Under the pieces are notes generated by a model. The model made no database searches and was not told the origin of the DNA. It saw only the letters and a list, made by a program, of their open reading frames with translations. A stretch of DNA of 64,000 bases, from NCBI GenBank assembly GCA_009712635.1, contig WASS01000029.1, positions 479,276-543,275 on the forward strand, given 5' to 3'. The DNA comes from Hungatella sp. Its GTDB lineage: Bacteria; Bacillota; Clostridia; Lachnospirales; Lachnospiraceae. Every line of letters begins with the position of its first letter. Positions within the stretch are counted from its first letter, which is position 1. The position numbers and the translations under genes were made by a program. Below, in pieces: positions 24,463-32,615 of this stretch.

Positions 24463-25419
24463 ATGAACTATTACTTCGCCCCCATGGAGGGGATCACAGG
24501 ATACATTTACAGAAATGCACATCGTAAGTTTTTCAAGAATATAGATGTATACTTTACACCTTTTATTGTGCCGACCCAGAACCGTGAATTTTCTTCCAGG
24601 GAAAAAAATGATATTCTTCCGGAGCATAATGAGGGCGCAAGGACAATCCCCCAGATTATGACCAATCATTGGGAGGGATTCGTCTGGACTGCTTTGGAAC
24701 TTAAAAAATATGGATATGATGAGGTGAATCTAAATCTGGGCTGTCCATCTAAAACGGTTGTATCCAAGCAAAGAGGCTCCGGTTTTCTTGCAGTTCCTGA
24801 TCAGTTAGACCAGTTCCTGGACCGGATCTTTTCCATTGATATGAACATTTCCATTAAAACCAGAATCGGAAAGAACAGTCCGGAGGAATTTTACCGTCTT
24901 ATGGAAATCTATAACAAGTATCCTGTCAAGGAACTGATTATCCACCCCAGAATCCAAACAGATTTTTACCGGAATACTCCAAACTGGGACATGTTTCAGA
25001 TGGCAGTCACCGTTAGTAAAAATCCCGTCTGCTATAACGGAGATCTATTTACTCCCGGGGCTTATGACCGAATGGTTCAGACTTTTCCGTCTGTGGACCG
25101 GGTAATGCTTGGCAGGGGACTGATTGCCAATCCCATGCTTGCAGGAGAAATAAAAGGACAGGGATGTCTGGAAAAAGAGCAGCTGAGGGCATTTCATGAT
25201 GAAATTCTTTCTGGATACAAGGAGACGATTTTTGGTGACCGCAATCTGCTGTTTAAAATGAAAGAACTGTGGGCTTATATGCTTCAGTCTTTTGAAAACA
25301 GCGAAAAGCACGGGAAAAAGATACAAAAATCTCAGAATCTATCAGACTACACCTCTGCTGTAAATGCACTTTTTCAGGATCTGGAGTTAAAATCCGCTAT
25401 GGATTTTCTCCCCCGATAA
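24463..25419 (+). CDS. tRNA-dihydrouridine synthase
   Basis: A 318-aa flavin enzyme reducing specific uridines in tRNA D-loops. It has the Dus N-terminus FAPMEGITGYIYR, the catalytic Cys94 in NLNLGCPSKTVVSKQRGSGF, the KTRIG segment near residue 131, the catalytic-site His in LIIHPRIQ near 155, and the FMN phosphate stretch RVMLGRGLIANP near 213. It is divergent from the amidase gene. GGAACAGGAG precedes ATG 24463. Dus subtype cannot be told by eye. Confidence 0.9.
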   Translation: MNYYFAPMEGITGYIYRNAHRKFFKNIDVYFTPFIVPTQNREFSSREKNDILPEHNEGARTIPQIMTNHWEGFVWTALELKKYGYDEVNLNLGCPSKTVVSKQRGSGFLAVPDQLDQFLDRIFSIDMNISIKTRIGKNSPEEFYRLMEIYNKYPVKELIIHPRIQTDFYRNTPNWDMFQMAVTVSKNPVCYNGDLFTPGAYDRMVQTFPSVDRVMLGRGLIANPMLAGEIKGQGCLEKEQLRAFHDEILSGYKETIFGDRNLLFKMKELWAYMLQSFENSEKHGKKIQKSQNLSDYTSAVNALFQDLELKSAMDFLPR

Positions 25420-25439
25420 TTTTTTTACAAAGATAAAAA

Positions 25440-25484
25440 ACGAATATTTTGTGATGGGATGGTTGAAATTAACAATATCTTGTG
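25440..25484. promoter_or_regulatory. Tandem NrdR boxes upstream of nrdA
   Basis: CAATATCTTGTGG (25473-25485) matches 11 of 13 core positions of the NrdR consensus CwATATaTwGTGT, and GAATATTTTGTGA (25442-25454) matches 10. Corresponding bases are 31 apart, three helical turns, the usual spacing of paired NrdR boxes. Confidence 0.7.
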
Positions 25485-25556
25485 GTATATTCATGAATAT
25501 AGCTTTGATAACAGTTATTGATATTATTATAACGCAATAGAATGGCAGGAATCAGT

Positions 25557-27815
25557 ATGGATGAATTATACGGTAAAAATAAGATATTGGCATACTTTAA
25601 GGAAGTACCTGAATTAAGTCCGGTACTTGATGAGATAGAGCAGGAATGGGATACACCGTCATACGATCTTAACAAGCTTTACATTAAATTTATGACATTT
25701 TTTAAAGAGGACATGACTGGCAGAGAGAGACTTTCTGCACTGATACAGGCAGCAGTTGAGCTGACGACCCAGGAAGCTTCGGACTGGGAATACGTAAGTG
25801 CCAGAATTTATCTGGTTCAGTTTGGACGAATCCTGAAAGCAGAACTGAACAGGCATGGCTTAAAAAGCTTTTATGATAAAGTTGCTTACTTAACGGGAGA
25901 GAATCTGTATGGGAGCTACATTCTTGAAAATTACAGCGAGGAAGAACTAAACCGGTATGAAGCTTATATTGATCATACCAGAGACCGTCTGTTTAATTAC
26001 TCCGGACTGGAACTGGTGTTAAGCCGTTACGTAATTCATAGCAGGGAGAATGTTCCCCTTGAAACACCTCAGGAGATGTTTTTAGGGATTGCCATGCATC
26101 TTGCCATGCTGGAGAAGGTGGACCGGGACGGCTGGGTAAAGAGGTTTTATGATATGCTCAGCACATTAAAGGTAACCATGGCAACCCCCACCTTATCCAA
26201 TGCGAGAAAGCCCTACCATCAGCTTTCTTCCTGTTTTATCGATACAGTGCCGGACAGTCTGGATGGGATTTACCGAAGCATAGACAGCTTTGCCAAGATC
26301 AGCAAATTTGGCGGAGGCATGGGATTGTATTTTGGAAAGGTACGTGCAGCCGGAAGTTCCATACGGGGATTTAAAGGGGCGGCCGGTGGTGTGATCCGGT
26401 GGATCAAGCTTGCCAATGATACGGCTGTTGCAGTGGATCAGCTGGGAATGCGTCAGGGTGCGGTCGCGGTGTACTTAGACGTATGGCACAAAGATCTTCC
26501 GGAATTTTTAATGCTTAAGACCAATAACGGAGATGACCGCATGAAAGCCCACGATGTTTTCCCGGCAGTATGTTACCCTGATCTTTTCTGGCGGCAGGCG
26601 AAGGAAGATATGGAAAGTAACTGGTATCTGATGTGTCCTCACGAGATACTCACTGTAATGGGCTGGGCATTGGAAGACTGCTGGGGAGATTTGTGGGAGG
26701 AACGTTATATTCAATGTGTAAATGATGAAAGAATCCATAAGAGGGTTGTGCCGATTAAGGATATTATCCGACTGGTTTTAAAGAGTGCGGTCGAGACAGG
26801 AACTCCGTTTACATTTAATCGGGATGCAGTCAATAATTCCAATCCAAACAGCCATAAGGGAATCATCTACTGCAGCAATCTCTGTACGGAAATTGCCCAG
26901 AATATGAGTGCAGTGGAACAGGTAGAACAGAGCATGAAGACCGTGGACGGGGAAACGGTTGTAGTAACCGTGACAAAGCCCGGAGATTTTGTCGTCTGTA
27001 ATCTGGCCAGTTTATCCCTTGGAAAAATAGATGTAAATTCCAAAGATGAAATAACCGGGCTGGTACGCAGCGCAGTACGTGCTCTTGATAATGTCATTGA
27101 TCTTAACTTTTTCCCTGTTCCTTATGCAGAGGTCACCAATGAACGATACCGACCAATCGGTCTTGGAGTAAGCGGCTATCACCACATGCTTGCAAATAAT
27201 AAAATCGCCTGGGAATCCGAAGAGCATCTGGCTTTTGCAAATCAGGTTTTTGAAACCATAAATTATGCAGCGGTCGAGGCCAGCTGTGATCTTGCAAGAG
27301 AAAAAGGAAGCTATTCGTTCTTTGAAGGGAGCGACTGGCAGACGGGTGCTTTTTTTAAAAAACGGGGCTATGAATCCCGTGATTGGACCGAATTAGGCAA
27401 AAAAGTGAATGCATGGGGAATGAGAAACGGATGGCTGATTGCCATCGCCCCCACCAGCAGTACAAGCATGATTGCAGGAACAACGGCAGGACTTGATCCG
27501 ATTATGAGCCGGTACTATCTGGAAGAGAAAAAGAACGGACTGGTTCCAAGAGTTGCGCCTGGGCTTTCTCCGGATACATTCTGGCTATACAAAAATGCTC
27601 ATTATATTGACCAGACCTGGTCTGTAAAGGCAGCAGGGGTCAGACAGCGCCATATTGACCAGGCTCAGAGCATGAATTTGTATATCACAAATGATTATAC
27701 CTTAAGGCAGGTGCTTGGGCTGTACATTCTGGCGTGGGAATCAGGAGTAAAGACCATTTACTACATCCGCTCCAAAAGCCTTGAAGTGGACGACTGTGAA
27801 GCATGCTCCAGCTAA
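25557..27815 (+). CDS. nrdA: Class I ribonucleotide reductase, alpha subunit
   Basis: A 752-aa oxygen-dependent RNR large subunit that makes dNDPs. Active-site residues are visible: the first redox Cys in HQLSSCFIDT, the Asn-Cys-Glu triad in CSNLCTEIAQN, the partner Cys in VVCNLASLSLGK, the radical-transfer Tyr pair in GVKTIYYIRSK and the C-terminal shuttle Cys pair DDCEACSS. No ATP-cone is present at the N-terminus, so dATP overall inhibition through a cone is not expected. I chose ATG 25557 (AGGA six bases upstream) over ATG 25542, which lacks a ribosome site. It is followed by nrdB; no nrdI or nrdH lies nearby. Confidence 0.93.
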   Translation: MDELYGKNKILAYFKEVPELSPVLDEIEQEWDTPSYDLNKLYIKFMTFFKEDMTGRERLSALIQAAVELTTQEASDWEYVSARIYLVQFGRILKAELNRHGLKSFYDKVAYLTGENLYGSYILENYSEEELNRYEAYIDHTRDRLFNYSGLELVLSRYVIHSRENVPLETPQEMFLGIAMHLAMLEKVDRDGWVKRFYDMLSTLKVTMATPTLSNARKPYHQLSSCFIDTVPDSLDGIYRSIDSFAKISKFGGGMGLYFGKVRAAGSSIRGFKGAAGGVIRWIKLANDTAVAVDQLGMRQGAVAVYLDVWHKDLPEFLMLKTNNGDDRMKAHDVFPAVCYPDLFWRQAKEDMESNWYLMCPHEILTVMGWALEDCWGDLWEERYIQCVNDERIHKRVVPIKDIIRLVLKSAVETGTPFTFNRDAVNNSNPNSHKGIIYCSNLCTEIAQNMSAVEQVEQSMKTVDGETVVVTVTKPGDFVVCNLASLSLGKIDVNSKDEITGLVRSAVRALDNVIDLNFFPVPYAEVTNERYRPIGLGVSGYHHMLANNKIAWESEEHLAFANQVFETINYAAVEASCDLAREKGSYSFFEGSDWQTGAFFKKRGYESRDWTELGKKVNAWGMRNGWLIAIAPTSSTSMIAGTTAGLDPIMSRYYLEEKKNGLVPRVAPGLSPDTFWLYKNAHYIDQTWSVKAAGVRQRHIDQAQSMNLYITNDYTLRQVLGLYILAWESGVKTIYYIRSKSLEVDDCEACSS

Positions 27816-27862
27816 GAAGATAAGAAAATAAGACAATATAAAGGAGAGTGGAACCAGAACCC

Positions 27863-28906
27863 ATGGAACAGTTAAAGAAAAGACCTCTATTTAATCCGGA
27901 AGGATCCGTGGAAGTAAGAGATCGGCGCATGATCAATGGCAATACCACCAATTTAAATGATTTTAACAACATGAAATACGGCTGGGTAAGTGACTGGTAT
28001 CGTCAGGCTATGAATAATTTCTGGATACCGGAGGAGATTAATCTGTTAAGAGACAGCAAGGATTATCCTCTTTTAAGTCCGGGTGAGCGAAGGGCGTATG
28101 ATAAGATTTTATCATTTCTGGTGTTTTTAGACAGCATTCAGACAGCCAACTTACCAGCCATCAGCGAATATATAACAGCCAATGAGATCAATCTCTGTCT
28201 GGCGATTCAGACATTTCAGGAGGCAGTTCACAGCCAGAGCTACAGCTATATGCTGGATACCATCTGCGAACCCCAGACGAGAAATGAGGTTTTGTATCAG
28301 TGGAAGAATGATCCACATCTGCTGGCACGAAACACTTTTATCGGAGATCTGTATAATGAATTTCAGAAAGACAAGAGCAGCCGGGCATTTTTGAAAGCAG
28401 TAGTTGCCAACTTTATTCTGGAAGGAATCTATTTTTACAGTGGTTTTATGTTCTTCTACAATCTGGGACGAAATCATAAAATGACAGGTTCCTCTCAGGA
28501 GATCCGCTACATTAACCGGGATGAGAATACGCACCTATGGCTGTTCCGCAACATCATTCTGGAGCTGAAAAAGGAAGAACCCCAACTGTTTACCCCAGAA
28601 TGCGTCAGTGAGTACCGAAGCATGATCAAAGAAGGGTGTGAGCAGGAAATCGCATGGGGAATCTATGCCATTGGAGATGAGGTTCCCGGATTAACAAAGG
28701 AGATGATCACAGATTACATCATGTATCTGGGGAATTTCCGGTGTGAAAGTCTTGGCTGGGAGCGGATTTACGAGGGGCATGAAAGAGAGCCCGAGAGTAT
28801 GTCCTGGGTCAGCCAGTACAGCAATGCAAATTTAATAAAAACTGATTTTTTTGAAGCAAGAAGCACAGCATATGCCAAGAGCAGTGCCCTGATTGACGAT
28901 CTGTAA
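27863..28906 (+). CDS. nrdB: Class I ribonucleotide reductase, beta (radical) subunit
   Basis: A 347-aa ferritin-like protein holding the dimetal centre and radical for NrdA. Ligands appear in order: Asp in FLVFLDSIQ, Glu and His in FQEAVHSQSYSY with the radical Tyr in SQSYSYM, Glu in ILEGIYFYSGF, and Glu-xx-His in NRDENTHLWLF. The start is not certain: the ribosome site AAGGAGA (27841-27847) abuts a GTG at 27848 and lies 15 bases before ATG 27863. I give ATG 27863; the GTG would add five residues. It follows nrdA by 47 bases in one operon. Confidence 0.92.
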   Translation: MEQLKKRPLFNPEGSVEVRDRRMINGNTTNLNDFNNMKYGWVSDWYRQAMNNFWIPEEINLLRDSKDYPLLSPGERRAYDKILSFLVFLDSIQTANLPAISEYITANEINLCLAIQTFQEAVHSQSYSYMLDTICEPQTRNEVLYQWKNDPHLLARNTFIGDLYNEFQKDKSSRAFLKAVVANFILEGIYFYSGFMFFYNLGRNHKMTGSSQEIRYINRDENTHLWLFRNIILELKKEEPQLFTPECVSEYRSMIKEGCEQEIAWGIYAIGDEVPGLTKEMITDYIMYLGNFRCESLGWERIYEGHEREPESMSWVSQYSNANLIKTDFFEARSTAYAKSSALIDDL

Positions 28907-28923
28907 ATGGAACGCAGTGGATG

Positions 28924-28952
28924 TTGACATTTATTTTTTTTCGTGATACTAT
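28924..28952 (+). promoter_or_regulatory. Promoter of the tmRNA gene
   Basis: TTGACA at 28924-28929, 17-base spacer, TACTAT at 28947-28952, about 30 bases before the mature 5' end. Confidence 0.7.
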
Positions 28953-28981
28953 GATAATGCTCGCTTGAAGAGTACCAGTCA

Positions 28982-29321
28982 GGGGCAGTACTGGTTTCGA
29001 CAGGGGCTATGCAGCTGGTGAAGCTATCCGTATGCGATGCGTTAAATGGCAAACCTAAATATAAACGCTAACAATAATAAATTAGCTTTAGCTGCTTAAT
29101 GCAGCTTGTCGGCCTTAGAGCACTCACACTTTAAGATCCCGGCATCGACTATGTGAGAAACGACGTATGCAAAGCTTTGAGCATACGGGTGTATTATGAA
29201 GCTACTGAAGCAGCCAGGGTGTTAGTTCCCGGACTGTGGAGGGAATGTCAATGAACTAACTATGATAGTAGAAGAACAGGGAATTGGTTTTTGGACACGG
29301 GTTCAAATCCCGTCTGCTCCA
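28982..29321 (+). ncRNA. ssrA: Transfer-messenger RNA (tmRNA)
   Basis: Rescues stalled ribosomes and tags the nascent chain. The 5' GGGGCAG (28982-28988) pairs with CTGCTCC (29314-29320) as acceptor stem, followed by the discriminator A; CCA is not encoded. The 5' half has the typical CTGGTTTCGACAGGGG, and the 3' end has the T-arm GGGTTCAAATCCCG. The tag frame reads ANLNINANNNKLALAA then TAA (about 29051-29101), the ALAA ending being the protease signal. About 340 bases, one-piece form. Its 3' end is repeated at 29853-29879. Confidence 0.97.
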
Positions 29322-29326
29322 CTCAA
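29300..29326 (+). repeat. Putative attachment-site copy 1 (3' end of tmRNA)
   Basis: The 27 bases from GGTTCAAATCCCG through TGCTCCACTCAA at the tmRNA 3' end recur at 29853-29879 with 25 of 27 identities. tmRNA 3' ends are classic integrase targets. Confidence 0.7.
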
Positions 29327-29353
29327 AAAGTCTAGTAAATACTAGGCTTTTTT
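29325..29353 (+). terminator. Terminator of the tmRNA gene
   Basis: AAAAAG-CTAGTA and TACTAG-CTTTTTT arms directly behind the tmRNA 3' end. Confidence 0.85.
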
Positions 29354-29406
29354 AATTGTTGCGTTAGGTTCTGTAATAGTAAAAAAGTTCAAGAAGTAGA
29401 TTCCAC

Positions 29407-29433
29407 AGAGGCGGCTCAACTCCGTCTCTTTTC
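29407..29433 (+). terminator. Hairpin upstream of micropeptide gene 1
   Basis: AGAGGCGG (29407-29414) pairs with CCGTCTCT (29422-29429), then TTTT. It could end readthrough from tmRNA. A related hairpin lies behind micropeptide gene 2. Confidence 0.6.
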
Positions 29434-29475
29434 TTTTCCTGCCTGTAGTGGTATGATGAAGAGGGAGGGGAGAAT

Positions 29476-29571
29476 ATGTTATTAGTAATACTTAATATAA
29501 TTAACATAGTATTATTTATTTCAATTATTGTTGAAGCGATTAAATATTATAAAAAAAATAAAAAGAAGTAG
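29476..29571 (+). CDS. 31-aa membrane micropeptide 1 (type I toxin-like)
   Basis: A 31-codon frame with GGGAGGGGAG before ATG 29476. The peptide has one hydrophobic helix (about residues 2-19, VILNIINIVLFISIIV), then EAIKYYKKNKKK, a strongly basic tail. Size, single membrane helix and Lys-rich end resemble membrane toxins of type I toxin-antitoxin systems, but it matches none I know by sequence. A close paralogue follows at 29638; upstream both share TAGTGGTAT[G/C]AT-like promoter boxes (TGGTATGAT near 29447). The pair lies between two copies of the tmRNA 3' end. Confidence 0.65.
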   Translation: MLLVILNIINIVLFISIIVEAIKYYKKNKKK

Positions 29572-29637
29572 AGACGGTCAACCCATCATTTTTCTTTAAC
29601 AGCTATCAGTGGTATCATGTAAAGGGGAGGCGAGAAT

Positions 29638-29733
29638 ATGCTGGAAATATTAATTGATGTGATTGGTTTGTTAATTATTATATCCATTGTGGTAGAGGCA
29701 GTTAAATATTATAAGAAAACTAAAAAGAAATGA
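29638..29733 (+). CDS. 31-aa membrane micropeptide 2, paralogue of micropeptide 1
   Basis: Same length and layout as its neighbour: a hydrophobic helix (about residues 2-19, ILIDVIGLLIIISIVV) then EAVKYYKKTKKK. The C-terminal 13 residues differ from copy 1 only at two positions. GGGGAGG lies before ATG 29638 and the promoter-like AGTGGTATCATG near 29608. The two genes and their leaders look like a tandem duplication of about 160 bases. No antisense RNA promoter was established by eye, so the toxin-antitoxin reading is only an inference. Confidence 0.65.
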   Translation: MLEILIDVIGLLIIISIVVEAVKYYKKTKKK

Positions 29734-29743
29734 TCAGCCCAGC

Positions 29744-29768
29744 AGAGGCACCCCGGTGTCTCTTTTTT
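29744..29768 (+). terminator. Terminator after micropeptide gene 2
   Basis: AGAGGCACC (29744-29752) against GGTGTCTCT (29755-29763), followed by T6. Confidence 0.8.
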
Positions 29769-29852
29769 GTTATAAAAATCTGACTGATTGGAACGTGAAG
29801 TGAAGCACAAGGAATCCTGGTATATACTGATATTCCCTCTGTTTTTCTTTAC

Positions 29853-29879
29853 GGTTCAACTCCCGCCTGCTCCACTCAA
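29853..29879 (+). repeat. Putative attachment-site copy 2 (fragment of tmRNA 3' end)
   Basis: GGTTCAACTCCCG through TGCTCCACTCAA copies the T-arm and acceptor end of tmRNA (25/27 with 29300-29326) without any of the rest of the gene, as expected for the far att site left by an integrated element. Confidence 0.7.
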
Positions 29880-29941
29880 GGGATTTAGACGATTTTTTGC
29901 TATTTTTCAATAAACGATAATATTAAATAAGTAAAAAAATA

Positions 29942-29970
29942 TTGATATAATTTTATCGATGTCATATACT
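29942..29970 (+). promoter_or_regulatory. Promoter of the alcohol dehydrogenase gene
   Basis: TTGATA at 29942-29947, 17-base spacer, TATACT at 29965-29970. Confidence 0.7.
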
Positions 29971-30000
29971 CTTTTATATAACGAAAAGGAGGTATACATA

Positions 30001-31053
30001 ATGAAAGGTTTTGGAATGCACTCTATTGAAAAAGCGGGCTGGATTGAAAAAGAACGGCCGAAATGCGGGGTTTTAGACGCAATTATTCGCCCAATTGTAC
30101 TCGCACCATGTTCTTCTGACAACCATCTTCTTCATGGTGGCTTCGGAGAGCGTAAAGAGTTAATTCTTGGACATGAAGCTGTTGGTGAGATAGTAGAAGT
30201 GGGCAATTTGGTTAATAATTTTAAAACAGGTGATATAGTGGTTGTACCTTGCACTACTCCCAACTGGCTTGCTGAAAATGTACAAGGAGAATATAATGCA
30301 CATGATGAAGGACTCATGAAAAGTTTTAAATTTCTGGGTTCCAAAGACGGTACGTTTGCGGAATATTTTCATGTTAATCAGGCAGATGCCAATCTGGTCC
30401 TTCTGCCAGAAAACGTATTGCCGGAGGCTGCTTTAATGACAGTGGACATGATGTCTACTGGTTTTCATGGTGTAGAAAATGCAAATGTGAGATTTGGTGA
30501 TAAGGTTGTTGTAATCGGAATAGGTCCTGTTGGACTTATGGCAGTTGCAGGAGCCAAACTGCAGGGCGCTGGTCAGTTGATTGCAATTGGTACTCGTCCG
30601 AATTGTGTTAAAATTGCAAAGGAATACGGAGCAACAGACATAGTAAGCTACAAAGATGGCGATATCGTAAAACAGGTAATTGAATTAACCAAAGGCGGTG
30701 CTGATTCTGTCATTATTGCAGGAGGAAGCGGCGATATTCTTCGGCAGGCAGTTGAAATGACGGTTCCGGGAGGATATATTTCCAATGTTAATTTCTTTGA
30801 CGCTCAGGACGTGCTCTCTATGCCCACATCATCATGGGGCCTTGGCATGTCTGATAAAACGATTCGTGGTGGATTCTGTCCTGGTGGCGCCCGCCGAATA
30901 AGAAAATTGCTTAATTTGGTTCAATATGGTAGGATAGATACAACAAAACTGATCACACATCGATATAATGGCTTATCAAAGATTGAAGATGCTTTTTATT
31001 TAATGGATCAGAAACCAAAGGATCTGATTAAACCGGTAGTTTTTATTAATTAA
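30001..31053 (+). CDS. NADP-dependent secondary alcohol dehydrogenase (isopropanol dehydrogenase type)
   Basis: A 350-aa zinc enzyme interconverting secondary alcohols and ketones, closely resembling in layout the C. beijerinckii and Thermoanaerobacter brockii enzymes as I remember them (MKGFxMxxIxKxGWIEKERP start). Catalytic zinc ligands are Cys37 (APCSSD), His59 (GHEAVGE) and Asp149 (TVDMMSTGFHG). The Rossmann loop is VIGIGPVGLM; the following GTRP and a Tyr in IVSYKDG fit NADP preference. The structural-zinc Cys cluster of horse-liver-type ADHs is absent, as in this subfamily. AAAGGAGG precedes ATG 30001. It is a single gene with own promoter and terminator, right beside the tmRNA-derived repeat. 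Confidence 0.92.
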   Translation: MKGFGMHSIEKAGWIEKERPKCGVLDAIIRPIVLAPCSSDNHLLHGGFGERKELILGHEAVGEIVEVGNLVNNFKTGDIVVVPCTTPNWLAENVQGEYNAHDEGLMKSFKFLGSKDGTFAEYFHVNQADANLVLLPENVLPEAALMTVDMMSTGFHGVENANVRFGDKVVVIGIGPVGLMAVAGAKLQGAGQLIAIGTRPNCVKIAKEYGATDIVSYKDGDIVKQVIELTKGGADSVIIAGGSGDILRQAVEMTVPGGYISNVNFFDAQDVLSMPTSSWGLGMSDKTIRGGFCPGGARRIRKLLNLVQYGRIDTTKLITHRYNGLSKIEDAFYLMDQKPKDLIKPVVFIN

Positions 31054-31067
31054 CACCCACAAGTTTC

Positions 31068-31106
31068 ACTGGAAAAGTCTGAGGTTACCCAGACTTTTCC
31101 AGTTTC
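31068..31106 (+). terminator. Terminator after the alcohol dehydrogenase gene
   Basis: CTGGAAAAGTCTG (31069-31081) and CAGACTTTTCCAG (31090-31102), perfect 13-base arms, short T tail. Confidence 0.85.
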
Positions 31107-31148
31107 GGTGTGTGCAGCGTGCACTCGTTATGAAGAGAGAGAGTAAAT

Positions 31149-31592
31149 ATGATATTGATTGAAGTCAACGAACTAAATACGGTACTAATAAAACAACTTT
31201 TTGAAGTCTGGGACAAATCAGTTCGAGAAACACATTTATTTTTATCTGACTCAGAGATTAAAAATATATCCAGGTATATCCCACAGGCTTTGAGTTCAAT
31301 CGATCATTTGATTGTTGCATTTAATGATGAAAATAAACCAATTGCATTTATGGGAATTGAAGAAAGAAAATTAGAAATGCTTTTTGTTTCCCCCCAATTT
31401 CGTGGAAAGGGATTAGGAAAGCAGCTGATCCAATATGGGATAGAGAATTATTCCATAAATGAATTAGGAGTGAATGAACAAAACCCTCAAGCTAAAAAGT
31501 TCTATGAGCATATGGGATTTCAGGTTTATAAAAGAACTGACACGGATGAGCAGGGGAATCCTTATCCGATTTTATATATGAGGTTGGTTTAA
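31149..31592 (+). CDS. GNAT-family N-acetyltransferase
   Basis: A 147-aa acetyltransferase-fold protein. The acetyl-CoA pyrophosphate loop is visible as LFVSPQFRGKGLGKQLIQYGI near residues 77-97 (RGKGLG), and the C-terminal NEQNPQAKKFYEHMGFQVYKRT is the usual GNAT end. The substrate cannot be read. GAGAGAGAG precedes ATG 31149. Codon use is AT-rich compared with the flanking housekeeping genes, in keeping with an accessory stretch at 29.3-32.6 kb. Confidence 0.88.
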   Translation: MILIEVNELNTVLIKQLFEVWDKSVRETHLFLSDSEIKNISRYIPQALSSIDHLIVAFNDENKPIAFMGIEERKLEMLFVSPQFRGKGLGKQLIQYGIENYSINELGVNEQNPQAKKFYEHMGFQVYKRTDTDEQGNPYPILYMRLV

Positions 31593-31743
31593 AATTCAAG
31601 GGGAGCTCAGCAGAAGTCTATCGGAATATAAACATAATATGGGATAATGAAACAGAGCAAAACTGAGATTCATCAGTTTACTGATTTTTTCTGTAATGTA
31701 ATAACAACGTGACTAAGTTGAGCATGATAAGGAGGGGTTATGT

Positions 31744-32127
31744 ATGGAAAAGACAATTTATTCGATACTGGCAGTGTTTCCCACACCAGATATGGAAAAG
31801 ACCGCTAAATTTTATAATGAAGTTATGGGATTTAGAGTGGTTAAATATTTAGAGGTAAAGGAGCCCCATATCTGTCTTTACCGTGATCGTGTGGAAGTAG
31901 TTTTGACAAAAGCAAATACCGACAAAGTTTATACGAACAGAGAGTTGTATGGTTATGGGGAAGATTCTTATTTTATTACGGATAATCAGGAAGAATTGCA
32001 AAATGAATTTATAAGCAAAGGCGCTAAAATTGTTCGTCCGCTACAGATGACAGATTACAATAATTTGGAATTTGTGTTAGAAGACATAGACGGGCGGTGG
32101 ATTGCTTTTGGTATGAAACAAAAATAA
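31744..32127 (+). CDS. VOC-superfamily (glyoxalase/bleomycin-resistance fold) protein 1
   Basis: A 127-aa protein with one vicinal-oxygen-chelate pair of modules: SILAVFPTPDMEKTAKFYNEVMGFRVVKYLE at the start (strand, then the FYxxxxGF helix) and LEFVLEDIDGRWIAFGMK at the end, where the family Glu-containing strand lies. Members bind metals or sequester antibiotics; no substrate is indicated. AAGGAGGGG lies before ATG 31744. It shares size and fold with the next gene but not obvious sequence. Confidence 0.85.
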   Translation: MEKTIYSILAVFPTPDMEKTAKFYNEVMGFRVVKYLEVKEPHICLYRDRVEVVLTKANTDKVYTNRELYGYGEDSYFITDNQEELQNEFISKGAKIVRPLQMTDYNNLEFVLEDIDGRWIAFGMKQK

Positions 32128-32231
32128 TATGTACGTTTGTGAACTCAAATTTATATCTAATTATCATTAAGGTTTCAAGCATTCTCCTTCTTTGTTACTA
32201 TGAAAGAAATTAAGAGGAGGCAGTAACTGAA

Positions 32232-32615
32232 ATGAGTATAAAATTAAAAACAGTAATTTTAGAATGCTGGGATATACCGCAATTAGTGTCTTTTTACACA
32301 AGTCTTTTACATTGGCCGGTAGTATATGAATTAGAAACATTTGTAGGAATACATTCCAAAGAAGACGAAATGGGAATAGCTTTTCAGTATGATGAAAATT
32401 ATGTTCCCCCCACCTGGCCCACCAGACCGGGACAGCAACAGATGATGGCGCATTTGGATTTTGCTGTAGCGGATGAGCGTGAGCTTAAGGAAGCAGTGGA
32501 AAAAGCCATTATATTAGGTGCAAAAATAGCAGATGAACAGTATGGCGGTGAAGAATGGATTACTATGCAGGACCCCGCCGGACATCCGTTTTGTTTTGTT
32601 GTATGGAACCATTAA
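32232..32615 (+). CDS. VOC-superfamily protein 2
   Basis: A 127-aa protein of the glyoxalase-like fold: LKTVILECWDIPQLVSFYTSLLHWPVVYE at the start, AHLDFAVADERELKEAVEKAIILGAKIA in the middle and the typical VOC ending MQDPAGHPFCFVVW. Such proteins are often annotated as glyoxalase or PhnB-like; the actual substrate is unknown. AAGAGGAGG precedes ATG 32232. It ends the accessory stretch and is followed by a 640-base gene-free region. Confidence 0.85.
   Translation: MSIKLKTVILECWDIPQLVSFYTSLLHWPVVYELETFVGIHSKEDEMGIAFQYDENYVPPTWPTRPGQQQMMAHLDFAVADERELKEAVEKAIILGAKIADEQYGGEEWITMQDPAGHPFCFVVWNH

Noticed and set aside
29853-29879. Second tmRNA or tRNA gene
   Set aside because: Only the T-arm and acceptor end are present; no D-arm, anticodon or 5' acceptor strand can be found upstream.
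29300-32615. Active mobile element with integrase or transposase
   Set aside because: No recombinase, transposase or terminal inverted repeats are visible; only att-like repeats remain.
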